From contig UCBZ01000017.1 in NCBI GenBank assembly GCA_900470775.1, positions 229,181-293,180 of the forward strand: a stretch of 64,000 nucleotides of DNA. The letters run 5' to 3'. Under the pieces are notes generated by a model that saw only the letters and a program-made list of their open reading frames with translations, made no database searches and was not told where the DNA came from. The translations under genes and the position numbers were made by a program. This stretch comes from Hyphomicrobiales bacterium (GTDB lineage: Bacteria; Pseudomonadota; Alphaproteobacteria; Rhizobiales; Beijerinckiaceae). Below, piece after piece: positions 1-8,350 of the stretch. The first letter of the stretch is position 1. Every line of letters starts with the position of its first letter.

Positions 1-395
1 TCACCTCAATGGCGCCGATGATCGTGCTGAAGGATGGCAAGCTCGCCTTCGCGCTCGGCCTGCCCGGCGCATTGCGCATCTTCCCCTCGGCCCTGCAGGC
101 AATCGTCAACCTGATCGACCACGGCATGAGCCTGCAGGAGGCGGTCGAGGCGCCGCGCATCTGGACCGAAGGCGGCGCGCTCGAACTGGAAGAGGCCTTT
201 CCCGAGGCCGTCGCCGAGGCGCTGCGGGCACGCGGCCATCGCATCATCCGCATGCCGCGCATCGCCGGCGGCATGAACGCGATCCGTTTCAACGATGATG
301 GCACGCTGACCGGCGCCGCCTGCTGGCGCGCCGATGGCACGCCGGTTGCGATCTCGGGCGGGCTCGCCCGTGCCGGGGCCCGCTTCACCATCTGA
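1..395 (+). CDS. ggt: Gamma-glutamyltransferase, C-terminal fragment
   Basis: This is the 3' end of a gene that starts before the window; the reading frame is open from base 3 to a TGA ending at 395. The visible part begins T-S-M-A-P, matching the S-S-M-S-P segment of the small subunit of gamma-glutamyltranspeptidases. It continues with the usual pattern of a variable 'LKDGK' strand, a G-x-P-G-x-x-R-I turn and the 'EAVEAPR' helix. The family is an Ntn-hydrolase that cleaves gamma-glutamyl bonds of glutathione and related amides, usually in the periplasm. The nucleophilic threonine and signal peptide lie outside the window, so activity and location cannot be judged. No operon partner is evident; the next gene begins 57 bp downstream. 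Confidence 0.85.
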   Translation, partial: TSMAPMIVLKDGKLAFALGLPGALRIFPSALQAIVNLIDHGMSLQEAVEAPRIWTEGGALELEEAFPEAVAEALRARGHRIIRMPRIAGGMNAIRFNDDGTLTGAACWRADGTPVAISGGLARAGARFTI

Positions 396-452
396 GACCG
401 CACAATCCGCTATCGCTTCTTCAACGACACCACGCCAGAGACGAAACCGCCC

Positions 453-1418
453 ATGACCGAGACCATCGTCCTCCTCGACCTGACCACCCCCGAGCGCGCC
501 GACAGGCTGCGCGCTTTGCTGCCGCCGGGCTTCGTGCTGACCCATGGCACCGCGCGCGGCGACGAGCACATGAAGGAAATTATCGCCGAGGCGGATTATG
601 CCATCGCCGGCCAGGTCGCGGTCTCCGGCGACGTGCTGCGCGCGGCGAAGAAGCTGAAGCTGCTGCACAAATGGGGCGTCGGCGTCGACAATATCGATAC
701 CGTCACGGCCAAGGAGCTCGGCATCGGCGTGGCGCGCACTACCGGCAGCAATGCGCTCGCCGTCGCCGAATTCGCGCTCGGGCTGATGCTCTCGTCCCTG
801 CGCTTCATCGGCTACGGCCATGCCGAGCTGAAAAAGGGGCATTGGGCGACGGGACACATGCCAGGCGAGACCTTCCTGCTGTCGGGCAAGACTGTCGGCA
901 TCGTCGGTTTCGGCGCGATCGGCCAGAATGTAGCCAAGCTGCTCAAGGGCTTCGGCTGCACGATCCTCTATTCCAAGCGCCAGCCGCTGAGCGCTGCCGA
1001 GGAAGCCGCGCTCGGCGTCCGCTACGCCTCGATCGACGAAATCCTGGCCCAGTCCGACATCGTCTCGCTGCATTGCCCGCTGACACCGGAGACCACCAAC
1101 CTGATCGACACCAAGGCGCTGGCCGCGATGAAGAAGACCGCGGTGCTGGTCAATGTCGCGCGCGGCGGCGTCGTCAACGAAGCCGAGCTCGTCGTCGCCC
1201 TGCGCAATCGCGTGATCGCGGGCGCCGCGATGGATGTCTATTCGATCGAGCCGCTGCCCCCCGAGAGCGACCTGCTGACGCTCGACAACCTCGTCGTCAC
1301 GCCCCACTTGGCCGCAATGGCCGCCGACACCTTCGCCCCGACCGTCTCGCGCATGTTCGCCAACATGGTCCATGTCTCACGCGGCGAGCCGGTCCCGGAG
1401 AAGGATTTCGTGGTCTGA
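453..1418 (+). CDS. D-isomer-specific 2-hydroxyacid dehydrogenase
   Basis: A 321-residue NAD(P)-dependent dehydrogenase of the SerA/glyoxylate reductase family. The Rossmann motif G-F-G-A-I-G is at residues 152-157. The catalytic triad expected for the family can be placed: Arg237 in VARGG, Glu266 in DVYSIEP and His285 in TPHLAA. The length fits single-chain 2-ketoacid reductases and is too short for the ACT-domain form of phosphoglycerate dehydrogenase. Candidate substrates are hydroxypyruvate, glyoxylate or 3-phosphoglycerate; the sequence alone does not choose. The ATG at 453 is the first good start, but no strong Shine-Dalgarno is visible. It follows the gamma-glutamyltransferase on the same strand. 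Confidence 0.85.
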   Translation: MTETIVLLDLTTPERADRLRALLPPGFVLTHGTARGDEHMKEIIAEADYAIAGQVAVSGDVLRAAKKLKLLHKWGVGVDNIDTVTAKELGIGVARTTGSNALAVAEFALGLMLSSLRFIGYGHAELKKGHWATGHMPGETFLLSGKTVGIVGFGAIGQNVAKLLKGFGCTILYSKRQPLSAAEEAALGVRYASIDEILAQSDIVSLHCPLTPETTNLIDTKALAAMKKTAVLVNVARGGVVNEAELVVALRNRVIAGAAMDVYSIEPLPPESDLLTLDNLVVTPHLAAMAADTFAPTVSRMFANMVHVSRGEPVPEKDFVV

Positions 1419-1478
1419 GGCAAGCGGCCCTCGGAGACGCAGCACCGGGCCGCCCCAGGGCGCCCGGACCCCGCTCGA

Positions 1479-1509
1479 TTGACACGCGTCGCGATCTGAA
1501 ACATTGGAT
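1479..1509 (+). promoter_or_regulatory. Possible sigma-70 promoter before the epimerase gene
   Basis: A consensus -35 hexamer TTGACA lies at 1479-1484. The region 17-19 bp downstream (ATTGGAT, 1503-1509) is only a weak -10 match. It lies about 70 bp before the ATG at 1578, in the only sizeable gap on this strand, so it is a reasonable but unproven promoter. Confidence 0.3.
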
Positions 1510-1577
1510 TTGGCCTTGCGGGAGTTGGTTTTCGGCAGCTCCTGCCCTCTTTCCCCTGACAGGGCGGCACGGGCCTC

Positions 1578-2615
1578 ATGACCAGTGTTTCACCGCAACG
1601 CGTGCTGCTGACGGGCGCCGCCGGCTTTGTCGGCCTCCACGTCACGCAGGCGCTGCTGGCCCGGGGCACGACCGTGCTGGGCATCGACAATCTGACGCCC
1701 TATTACGATCCGGCGCTGAAGCAAGCCCGGCTCGACCAGCTGCTGCCACGCAACGGTTTCAGCTTCGAACCGATCGACATCGCCGACTATGATGCTTTGC
1801 AAGCCGCCTTCGCCGCCTTCAAGCCCGATGTCGTGATCCATCTCGCGGCGCAGGCAGGCGTGCGCTACTCGCTCGACAATCCGCGCGCCTATGCCCACTC
1901 GAACCTCGACGGCTTCCTCTCGGTGCTTGAGGCCTGCCGGCATCACCCGGTGGCGCATCTGGTCTATGCCTCGTCGAGCTCGGTCTATGGCTCCAACGCC
2001 AAGGTGCCGTTCAGCGAGCATGACGGCGCCGACCACCCGGTCTCGCTCTATGCCGCGACCAAGCGCGCCAACGAGGTGATGGCGCACAGCTATTCGCATC
2101 TCTACGGCATCCCCGCGACGGGCCTGCGCTTCTTCACCGTCTACGGCCCCTGGGGCCGGCCGGACATGGCCTATTTCAAATTCACCAAGGCGATCCTCGA
2201 AGGCAAGCCGATCGACGTCTACGCCGAGGGCGAGATGAGCCGCGACTTCACCTATGTCGATGATATCAGCGAGGCGATCGTCCGGCTCGCAGCGCTGCCG
2301 CCCGTGGCCAATCCCGGCCTCATTGCCGCCTCGCCCGACCCGGCGACGGCTGCCGCGCCCTACCGCGTCTACAATATCGGCAACCACACGCCGGTTCGGC
2401 TCGACCGCTTCATCGCCGTGATCGAGCAGGCCTGCGGCAAGGCCGCGATCAAGCGCCATCTGCCGATGCAACCCGGTGACGTGCGCGCGACCTATGCCGA
2501 CGTCTCTGATCTGATGGCGAGGGTCGATTTCAGGCCCGACACCCCGATCGAGACCGGCATCGCCCGCTTCGTCGCCTGGTATCGCGAGTTCTACGGCACC
2601 GGGCAGGCCACGTGA
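1578..2615 (+). CDS. NAD-dependent epimerase, UDP-glucuronate 4-epimerase type
   Basis: A 345-residue extended short-chain dehydrogenase/reductase. The N-terminal nucleotide-binding motif is TGAAGFVG (Gly13, Gly16, Gly19). The catalytic Tyr158-x3-Lys162 sits in 'SLYAATKRANE'. The segment after the second beta strand, 'DNLTPYYDPALK', is characteristic of the UDP-glucuronate 4-epimerases (LpsL, CapI and WbnF type), which make UDP-galacturonate for lipopolysaccharide or capsule. It therefore likely supplies a uronic-acid donor for the surface polysaccharide whose priming and rhamnose genes are found further on. The TGA abuts the stop codon of the convergent chemoreceptor gene with no spacer. Confidence 0.85.
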   Translation: MTSVSPQRVLLTGAAGFVGLHVTQALLARGTTVLGIDNLTPYYDPALKQARLDQLLPRNGFSFEPIDIADYDALQAAFAAFKPDVVIHLAAQAGVRYSLDNPRAYAHSNLDGFLSVLEACRHHPVAHLVYASSSSVYGSNAKVPFSEHDGADHPVSLYAATKRANEVMAHSYSHLYGIPATGLRFFTVYGPWGRPDMAYFKFTKAILEGKPIDVYAEGEMSRDFTYVDDISEAIVRLAALPPVANPGLIAASPDPATAAAPYRVYNIGNHTPVRLDRFIAVIEQACGKAAIKRHLPMQPGDVRATYADVSDLMARVDFRPDTPIETGIARFVAWYREFYGTGQAT

Positions 2616-4169
2616 TCAGCCCCTGACGATCTCGCGCGAGAACCGGGCGACGGATTCGTCGAGACGTCGCGCCGAGACATCGACGCCGTTTGCCGCCTCG
2701 GACACCTGTCGGCCATTGTCCATGGTGCGTGCAGCGTCGGCGACGACGAGATCGATCGCCCCTGCCGCCTGCTCTGTTTCCTGAACCGTCCGCGCGAGCA
2801 GCTCCACCATGGTGCGGATGGCATCTGCCTGCTGATCCACCGCCACGACGATTCCGCTGGTCGCACCCACGATCGCATCCGTCGAGACGCTGATGCTCAT
2901 GACCGCTGCGAGCGAGCGCGCGGTTGCGGACCGCACGTCCTCGATACGCTCCGAAATCTCCTGCGTCGCCGCTTCCGTCCGCGCCGCCAGCCCCTTCACC
3001 TCCATCGCGACGACGGCAAATCCGCGCCCCGCCACGCCGGCGCGCGCCGCCTCGATCGTCGCATTCAGAGCCAGAAGGTTCGTCTGGGCCGCGATCTCCC
3101 GGATTAGCTCCGAGACCTCTCCGATATCCCGCACCGCCTGTATGAGCTGCGTCTTGACGCCGATCGAGGCCGCGACGTCGGACGCGGCCGTTCGCACCAG
3201 TGCGGTCGTCCGGTCCGCTTCATTGCGGATCAGGGAAATGGTCTCGGTCAGACGATGCGAGCAGAGTTCCACCGAGACGATGTCGGTCCTGGCCTCGTCG
3301 ACCTTGGTCAGCACGCCGGCAAGCTTGTCCTGCGATCTCTGTGAAATCGCGACAAGCTGCTCGGCCGCACCGCCCATCTGATCGACGGACTGGAACACAG
3401 GCTGGAGAATGGCGCCGATCTCGCGCCGAAACGCTTCAGCCTGTCCCTCGACTTGCTCGCGCCGCGCCTCCTCGATGCGCGCCTGCGCCCGCGCCTCGAG
3501 ACCGAGCGTCTGCGCGCTGCTGACGGCGCGGACGCGATCGATGAAAAGCTGCGCCATGCTGCGCAAGGACACCAGCATGACCGAGCCGTAGATCACCTGA
3601 AAGACCAGGTTCTCCAGCAGATGATCGAGCGGCGACAGAACGATATGGATGATGCGCGCTCCCAGGATCAACCCTGCGAAGAGCAATGCGGCCGAAGGCA
3701 TGCTCGCCATGGTGAAGGTGCCGGCGCAGACCAGTCCCGCCAGTAGGGTCGCAGTCAGCACCTCCATCTGGGGAACTGCGGTGGGACTGATCACCACGGC
3801 CATCACCACCCAGGGAGCCGCCATGATGGCAGTATCGACCAGAATTCGGTCGATGAACTTCGCTGAGGGCGCATCCTCGCGCCTGCGTTCCCTGATCCGC
3901 GCGATCCGCAGCATCCCCAGCAAGCCGCTGGCGACGACCCAGCCACTCCACACCAGCGGAAACCAGAGCCAGCCATGGAACATCGCGGCGATCGCGACCA
4001 GCACCGCGGAGAGCAGATTGGACATCAGGATGGCGGGAAGAACCCGCGCGAACATCTCCGCCTGCGCCATGCGCAGCGCGGCCGCGTCGGCGTCGTCCAG
4101 CCGGGCCATGCCGAATTGGCGGTTGACCCAGGCATCGTAGCGCGTGGGCCAGGTCGCGCCTGCTGTCAT
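2616..4169 (-). CDS. Methyl-accepting chemotaxis protein with polytopic membrane domain
   Basis: The C-terminal half carries the methyl-accepting signalling domain, with the conserved hairpin tip read as '[19 protein letters not shown]' followed by '[13 protein letters not shown]'. It is preceded by a long alpha-helical coiled coil. The N-terminal ~200 residues contain about six hydrophobic segments with short loops, so there is no classical periplasmic ligand domain and no clear HAMP. It may sense membrane state or a small membrane-permeant signal. I start the gene at the ATG at 4169 (517 aa). The frame stays open further upstream, including an ATG at 4217, but codons there lose the strong third-position G/C bias seen inside the gene. 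No chemotaxis gene is nearby. Confidence 0.85.
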   Translation of the reverse strand: MTAGATWPTRYDAWVNRQFGMARLDDADAAALRMAQAEMFARVLPAILMSNLLSAVLVAIAAMFHGWLWFPLVWSGWVVASGLLGMLRIARIRERRREDAPSAKFIDRILVDTAIMAAPWVVMAVVISPTAVPQMEVLTATLLAGLVCAGTFTMASMPSAALLFAGLILGARIIHIVLSPLDHLLENLVFQVIYGSVMLVSLRSMAQLFIDRVRAVSSAQTLGLEARAQARIEEARREQVEGQAEAFRREIGAILQPVFQSVDQMGGAAEQLVAISQRSQDKLAGVLTKVDEARTDIVSVELCSHRLTETISLIRNEADRTTALVRTAASDVAASIGVKTQLIQAVRDIGEVSELIREIAAQTNLLALNATIEAARAGVAGRGFAVVAMEVKGLAARTEAATQEISERIEDVRSATARSLAAVMSISVSTDAIVGATSGIVVAVDQQADAIRTMVELLARTVQETEQAAGAIDLVVADAARTMDNGRQVSEAANGVDVSARRLDESVARFSREIVRG

Positions 4170-4294
4170 GGCCGGAGGGTCTGCTTCGTCATGGCCACGC
4201 TCAACTCCAGCGCGCATGGATGAGCTTCGACCCTTGCAGAGAGGTCTCAAGCGGCGGTTAACGCCGCCGCGAGTCGCATCGCGGATAAATGGCT

Positions 4295-4324
4295 GGCCGG
4301 ATGCGACAGCAGCCGCATCCGGCC
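4295..4324 (-). terminator. Stem-loop terminator after the SMP-30 gene
   Basis: A perfect 11-bp stem (4295-4305 pairing with 4314-4324) with an 8-base loop begins 10 bp past the SMP-30 stop codon. On the minus strand it is followed by an A/T-rich stretch (ATTTAT) rather than a clean T run. It separates the SMP-30 gene from the chemoreceptor gene downstream. Confidence 0.5.
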
Positions 4325-4334
4325 TCGGCACCGC

Positions 4335-5426
4335 TCAGACGGCGCCGTGCGCCTCGACATAGAGCGCATAAAGCGAGTGGCTGCTCGCCATGTAGAGACG
4401 GTTGCCCTTGGGGCCGCCGAAGCAGAGATTGGCACAGCGCTCCGGCAGGCGGATGAAGGCCAGCGGCTTGCCTGCCGGGCTGAACACCATCACGCCGTCG
4501 AGGTCTTCCGGCTTGCCCCTCAGGCTGAAGACCTTTCGGCCTCCGGCATCGACGGCTTCCGCGTTGAGCGCACCGTTGCTGCCATAGCCGCACCAGAGAT
4601 TGCCGTCACGATCGACCTTGAAGCCGTCGAGCGCTCCGAAATCGGCGGCATCGACCACCTTCGTCTTGTTCGAGGCCTTACCTTGCGCGTCGATGTCGAA
4701 GCTCCAGATGCTGCGATTGGGCGTGCCGCGCCACTCGACGACATAGAGCTTCTTCTCGTCCGGCGAGAAGGCGAGCCCATTGGGGTTGAGCAGATCGGTG
4801 ATCACCGCCGTCAGCTTGCCGTCGGCGCCGATGCGATAGACATTGGTCGTCGCCTGCTCCGGCTTGGCGCGCGACCCCTCCCATTCACCGTTGATGCCGA
4901 ACAGCGGATCGGTGAACCAGATCGTGTCGTCGGATTTGACGACGACATCGTTGGGCGCATTCAGGCGCTTGCCCTCGAACGCATCGGCCAGCACGGTGAT
5001 CTTGCCGTTTTTCTCGGTGCGGGTGACGCGCCGCGTCACCGAATGCTCGCAGGTGATCAGCCGGCCCTGCCTGTCCCTGGCATTGCCGTTGGCGAAGTTG
5101 GCGTTCTCGCGGAAGACCGTGAAGCTGTTCTTCACCTCGTCGTATTTCATGATCCGGTTGTTGGGGATGTCGCTGACCAGGACATAGCGCCCGTCCGGGA
5201 AATAGACCGGCCCCTCGGCCCAGCGCATGCCGGTGCCAAGCTGCTCCACCGTGCTCGAATAGATCCGGTACTTGCCGAAGCTCGGATCGAGGATCTCGAC
5301 CGACGGGTCGGGATAGCGCTGGTTCGGCTTGAACGGAAAGGCCTGGCCCAGGGCCGGCCCGGCCAATGCGGCACCCGCTGCGGCGAGGCCGCCTGCGAGC
5401 ACATGACGACGCGACGTTTCAACCAT
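4335..5426 (-). CDS. SMP-30/gluconolactonase-family protein, Tat-exported
   Basis: A 363-residue beta-propeller protein of the SMP-30/gluconolactonase/LRE-like group. Family-typical segments include 'EGPVYFPDGRYVLVSDI', 'NGLAFSPDEKKLYVVEW' and 'NAPNDVVV', which carry the acidic and Asn residues that bind the divalent metal in lactonases. The N-terminus has a twin-arginine signal (TSRRHVLAGG) followed by a hydrophobic Ala-rich stretch, so export to the periplasm is likely. The ATG at 5426 is chosen because GGAGGG lies 5-6 bp upstream; an upstream in-frame TTG overlaps that Shine-Dalgarno. A sugar lactone hydrolase would fit the neighbouring sugar-acid genes, but the substrate is unknown. Confidence 0.85.
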   Translation of the reverse strand: MVETSRRHVLAGGLAAAGAALAGPALGQAFPFKPNQRYPDPSVEILDPSFGKYRIYSSTVEQLGTGMRWAEGPVYFPDGRYVLVSDIPNNRIMKYDEVKNSFTVFRENANFANGNARDRQGRLITCEHSVTRRVTRTEKNGKITVLADAFEGKRLNAPNDVVVKSDDTIWFTDPLFGINGEWEGSRAKPEQATTNVYRIGADGKLTAVITDLLNPNGLAFSPDEKKLYVVEWRGTPNRSIWSFDIDAQGKASNKTKVVDAADFGALDGFKVDRDGNLWCGYGSNGALNAEAVDAGGRKVFSLRGKPEDLDGVMVFSPAGKPLAFIRLPERCANLCFGGPKGNRLYMASSHSLYALYVEAHGAV

Positions 5427-5447
5427 TGTTCCCTCCAAATCTTTTTA

Positions 5448-5473
5448 TGATTCTGGTTTTTTGTGATTCTGGT
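5448..5473. repeat. Two direct repeats TGATTCTGGT in the SMP-30 upstream region
   Basis: The 10-mer TGATTCTGGT occurs at 5448-5457 and again at 5464-5473, a 16-bp period. The repeats lie 22-47 bp upstream of the SMP-30 start codon, where a regulator or the core promoter would bind. They may be a binding site for an unknown regulator or a small tandem duplication. Confidence 0.4.
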
Positions 5474-5545
5474 CGTGCGAGGACGCGCCGCAAAGGCAGC
5501 GTCCCAGTCAGCCCGTCTCGCGGCCGGCTTCGCCGTCGTTCAGGT

Positions 5546-5571
5546 AAAAGCCGGGCAGCCGAAAGCCCGGC
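5546..5571 (-). terminator. Intrinsic terminator after the RraA-like gene
   Basis: A 7-bp GC stem (GCCGGGC at 5550-5556, GCCCGGC at 5565-5571) with an 8-base loop lies just past the RraA-like stop codon. On the minus strand it is followed directly by TTTT, the signature of a rho-independent terminator. It implies that the SMP-30 gene downstream has its own promoter. Confidence 0.65.
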
Positions 5572-5577
5572 CCGCGG

Positions 5578-6291
5578 TCAGGACCAACTCGGCCGCCATG
5601 CGGCGAATTCGGCCTTGGTCTCGGCATTGGCCGGATAGAGCCCGAAAATGCCCTGCCCGCCGCGCACGCGCTCGGCGACGAAATCCTCATAGGCGGTCTG
5701 CTCATAGACCTCCGGAGCGATCTCGTTGGCGAGATGCGCCGGGATCACACAGACGCCCTCGCCGTCGCCGACGACGATGTCGCCCGGATAGACCGCGACA
5801 TCGCCGCAGGCGATCGGCGCGTTGATGTCGAGCGCGTGGTGGCGGATCAGGTTGGTCGGCGCGCTCGGGCGGTTGTGATAGGCCGGAATCGTCATCTGCG
5901 CGATCTCGGGGCTGTCGCGGAAACCGCCATCGGTGACGATGCCGGCGACACCGCGCTGCGCCAGGCGCTGCACCAGGATACCGCCGGCCGAGGCCGCGCG
6001 CGGGTCCTTGCGCGAGTCGATCACCATGACATGGCCCGGCGGGCAGTCCTCGACCGCGCGCCGCTGCGGATGCTGCGTGCCCTCGAAGGTGCCGAGATGG
6101 TCGATATCCTCGCGGGCCGGGATATAGCGCAGCGTGAACGCCTCCCCGACCATCGACTCGGTCTTCTGGCCCAGCGGCCGCACATCCTGGATGAACTGGT
6201 TCCGGAAGCCGCGCTTGAACAGCGCCGTCGTCAGCGTCGCGGTCGAGACACGCTTGAGCTTGGCGCGGTTTTCGTCGGTGAGTGTCGTCAT
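5578..6291 (-). CDS. RraA-like protein / 4-hydroxy-4-methyl-2-oxoglutarate aldolase family
   Basis: A 237-residue member of the RraA/HMG-aldolase fold. The region 'GGILVQRLAQRG' followed by 'GIVTDGGFRDS' contains the D-G-x-x-R-D motif that binds the divalent metal and 2-oxo acid in HMG/CHA aldolases. The N-terminal 'STATLTTALFKRG' helix is also typical. True RNase E regulators are shorter (about 160 aa), so a catabolic aldolase or decarboxylase of a 2-oxo acid is more likely than RNase regulation. It lies between a TctC solute-binding gene and a lactonase-like gene on the same strand, which suggests a sugar-acid route. The ATG at 6291 is the only convincing start. Confidence 0.8.
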   Translation of the reverse strand: MTTLTDENRAKLKRVSTATLTTALFKRGFRNQFIQDVRPLGQKTESMVGEAFTLRYIPAREDIDHLGTFEGTQHPQRRAVEDCPPGHVMVIDSRKDPRAASAGGILVQRLAQRGVAGIVTDGGFRDSPEIAQMTIPAYHNRPSAPTNLIRHHALDINAPIACGDVAVYPGDIVVGDGEGVCVIPAHLANEIAPEVYEQTAYEDFVAERVRGGQGIFGLYPANAETKAEFAAWRPSWS

Positions 6292-6452
6292 GATCTTGGC
6301 TAAGGCTCCAGCGAAGGGTCGAACATCTCGTCAGCGTGAGACGAATGGCGTGGTGGTCGAGAACCGGAGCGGAGCGGACATCGGTCCGTCAGCACCGGAA
6401 GCGCAGACCGCCGCGTCAGGCGGCCGCGCTGGCGGGATGATCGGCCCTTCGA

Positions 6453-7424
6453 TCATTCGATGCGAACGTTGGCCTTCCGCGCCACCTCGGCCCAGCGCTT
6501 GGTCTCCGAGGCGATGTAGGCGGTGAACTGCTCCTGGGTCGAGCCGACCGGATCGACCCCGAGCTTCTTCATCTGCTCGACGACGGCGGGTTCGCGCATG
6601 ATCGCCTGGACCTCGGCCGAGAGTTTTGCGGTGATCGCCTTGGGCACAGCCGATGGTGCGAAGAAGCCGTGCCAGGACGCAGCCGCGTAGCCGGGAATGA
6701 ACTCGGCCAGCGCCGGCAGATCCTTGGCCACGGCGAGCCGCTCCGGGGTCGCCGTCGCCAGCGCCCGGATCTTGCCGGCTTCGACATGCGGCCAGGCGAT
6801 GGTGATGTTGTCGAAGGTGATCTGGATCTGGCCCGACAGCAGGTCCTGCGTCACCTGCCCGCTCGAGCGATAGGGCACATGCACCATGTCCGTCCCGGTC
6901 TCCACCTTGAACAGTTCGGCCGCCATATGGGTCGAAGTGCCGGCGCCCGACGAGCCGAAGGAATACTTGCCCGGATTGGCCTTGAGCAGCGCGATCAGCT
7001 CCGGAACCGTCTTGGCCGGCAGATCGAGATTGACCATCAGGATGTTCGGCACGCTGGCGACCTGCGAGATCGGCGTGAAATCCTTGATATGGTCGTAGGG
7101 CATCTTGGCATAGACGCCGGGATTGATCGCATGGGACGAGACCGTCCCCATCGTCAGCGTGTAGCCGTCGGGCTCGGAGCGCGCGACCGCGGCAGACCCG
7201 GTGTTGCCGCCAGCGCCCGGCCGGTTCTCGACGATGAACTTGCCGTTGAGCCGGGCGCCCAGCCGGTCGGCCAGCACGCGACCGAGCAGATCGGTCGTGC
7301 CGCCTGCGGCGAAGGGCACGACGATCGTCACCACCTTGTTGCCTGGATAATCGGCCTGCGCCAGCGCCGCAGGGGCGCTCAGCAGGCATGCGGCGGCGAT
7401 CATCGCCCGGCGCGTCATCGTCAT
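6453..7424 (-). CDS. TctC-type tripartite tricarboxylate transporter binding protein
   Basis: A 323-residue periplasmic binding protein of the Bug/TctC family. It has an N-terminal Sec-type signal peptide (TRRAMIAAACLL, cleavage near 'ALAQA'). The family's first strand 'VTIVVPFAAGGTTD' and the 'VENRPGAGGNTG' loop contact carboxylate ligands. GGAGGG about 6 bp before the ATG at 7424 fixes the start. No TctA or TctB membrane genes are nearby, which is common for orphan Bug proteins; transport may use distant TctAB or the protein may act as a sensor. Its place beside sugar-acid enzymes suggests a carboxylated sugar derivative as ligand. It diverges from the GntR gene. Confidence 0.9.
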   Translation of the reverse strand: MTMTRRAMIAAACLLSAPAALAQADYPGNKVVTIVVPFAAGGTTDLLGRVLADRLGARLNGKFIVENRPGAGGNTGSAAVARSEPDGYTLTMGTVSSHAINPGVYAKMPYDHIKDFTPISQVASVPNILMVNLDLPAKTVPELIALLKANPGKYSFGSSGAGTSTHMAAELFKVETGTDMVHVPYRSSGQVTQDLLSGQIQITFDNITIAWPHVEAGKIRALATATPERLAVAKDLPALAEFIPGYAAASWHGFFAPSAVPKAITAKLSAEVQAIMREPAVVEQMKKLGVDPVGSTQEQFTAYIASETKRWAEVARKANVRIE

Positions 7425-7516
7425 GGTGTTCCCTCCAGTTCCGTTTCCTTGAGCCGGCGTATTGCTGCCGGCGTGGTCCGTTCCCGAACCCTTGCTATCG
7501 GCATAGCACATGATTC

Positions 7517-7541
7517 CAGATTTGAAATCTGAAATTTCAGA
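7517..7541. promoter_or_regulatory. Overlapping palindromes, candidate GntR operator
   Basis: Two overlapping palindromes lie in the divergent intergenic region. One is CAGATTT-G-AAATCTG at 7517-7531. The other is a perfect 14-bp palindrome, TCTGAAATTTCAGA, at 7528-7541. They are 93 bp upstream of the tctC start and 105 bp upstream of the gntR start. This AT-rich symmetric island in GC-rich DNA is the best candidate for the binding site of the adjacent regulator. Confidence 0.55.
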
Positions 7542-7645
7542 CTTGTCGCGGCTTGCCCTTTGTGGTGTCTGGTGCGGTGATGGTGTCAGGGCCGAGCGGC
7601 CCCCCAACGGATTCGACTCATGCTGGCGCCACCACCGGAACCGCG

Positions 7646-8350
7646 ATGTCAGAGACGCTCCTGATCGAACCTGTCGCCCCGCATCTGCTGCGCTCCCTGC
7701 GCGAGCATGTGCATGAGCGCCTGCGCCGTGCGATCGTCGCCGGCCGGTTCCGCAATGGCGAAAAGCTGAACGAGCGCCATCTCGCCGAAATGCTCGGCGT
7801 CAGCACGACGCCGGTGAAGGATGCGATGCGCCGGCTCGAAAGCGAGGGGCTGGTCCGCACCGAGGCGCGGCGCGGCGTCTTCGTCGAGTTCTCGGCCCGT
7901 CAGGCGCTCGAGATGGCGCTCGGACGCGCCGCGCTCGAAAGCGTCATGACCCATATCGCCGCCAACCGGGTGAGCGACGCCGACATCGCCGAGATGGCAC
8001 GGCTGGTCGAGGAGATGGCGCATGCGACCGAGCACAGCGCGCTGGAAGATCTCGTCACCCTGAACGAGGCCTATCACGGCGCCATCCACCGGATTTCGGG
8101 CTGCACCTATCTGGAGAGAAGGCTCGACGGGCAGCGCATGTATGATCACGCCCAGCGCATCGCGCTACTGTCCGAGGCTTCCGAGCGGGGCCAGGGCTTC
8201 GAGGAACATCGCTCGATTTTCGACGCGCTGAGGACACGCGAGCCGGCGCTCGCGGAACAACGGATGCGCCGCCACATCGTCCGCTCGGCGAAAGCCCATG
8301 TGCGGCAGGTGTTCGGCGCCGATGCGGAAGGGTTGGACTATGATGAATGA
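7646..8350 (+). CDS. GntR-family transcriptional regulator (FadR/FCD type)
   Basis: A 234-residue regulator. The N-terminal winged helix-turn-helix occupies residues ~10-80 ('LNERHLAEMLGVSTTPVKDAM' is the recognition region). The remaining all-helical domain fits the FCD effector domain, which in relatives binds a metal and an organic-acid ligand. I start at the ATG at 7646 (MSETLL); the frame is open to 7553, but that extension runs toward the intergenic palindromes and reads poorly. Its stop overlaps the start of the DapA-family gene, so the two are translationally coupled. It probably senses the sugar acid or an intermediate and controls both the dapA-ilvD arm and the divergent tctC arm. 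Confidence 0.9.
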   Translation: MSETLLIEPVAPHLLRSLREHVHERLRRAIVAGRFRNGEKLNERHLAEMLGVSTTPVKDAMRRLESEGLVRTEARRGVFVEFSARQALEMALGRAALESVMTHIAANRVSDADIAEMARLVEEMAHATEHSALEDLVTLNEAYHGAIHRISGCTYLERRLDGQRMYDHAQRIALLSEASERGQGFEEHRSIFDALRTREPALAEQRMRRHIVRSAKAHVRQVFGADAEGLDYDE

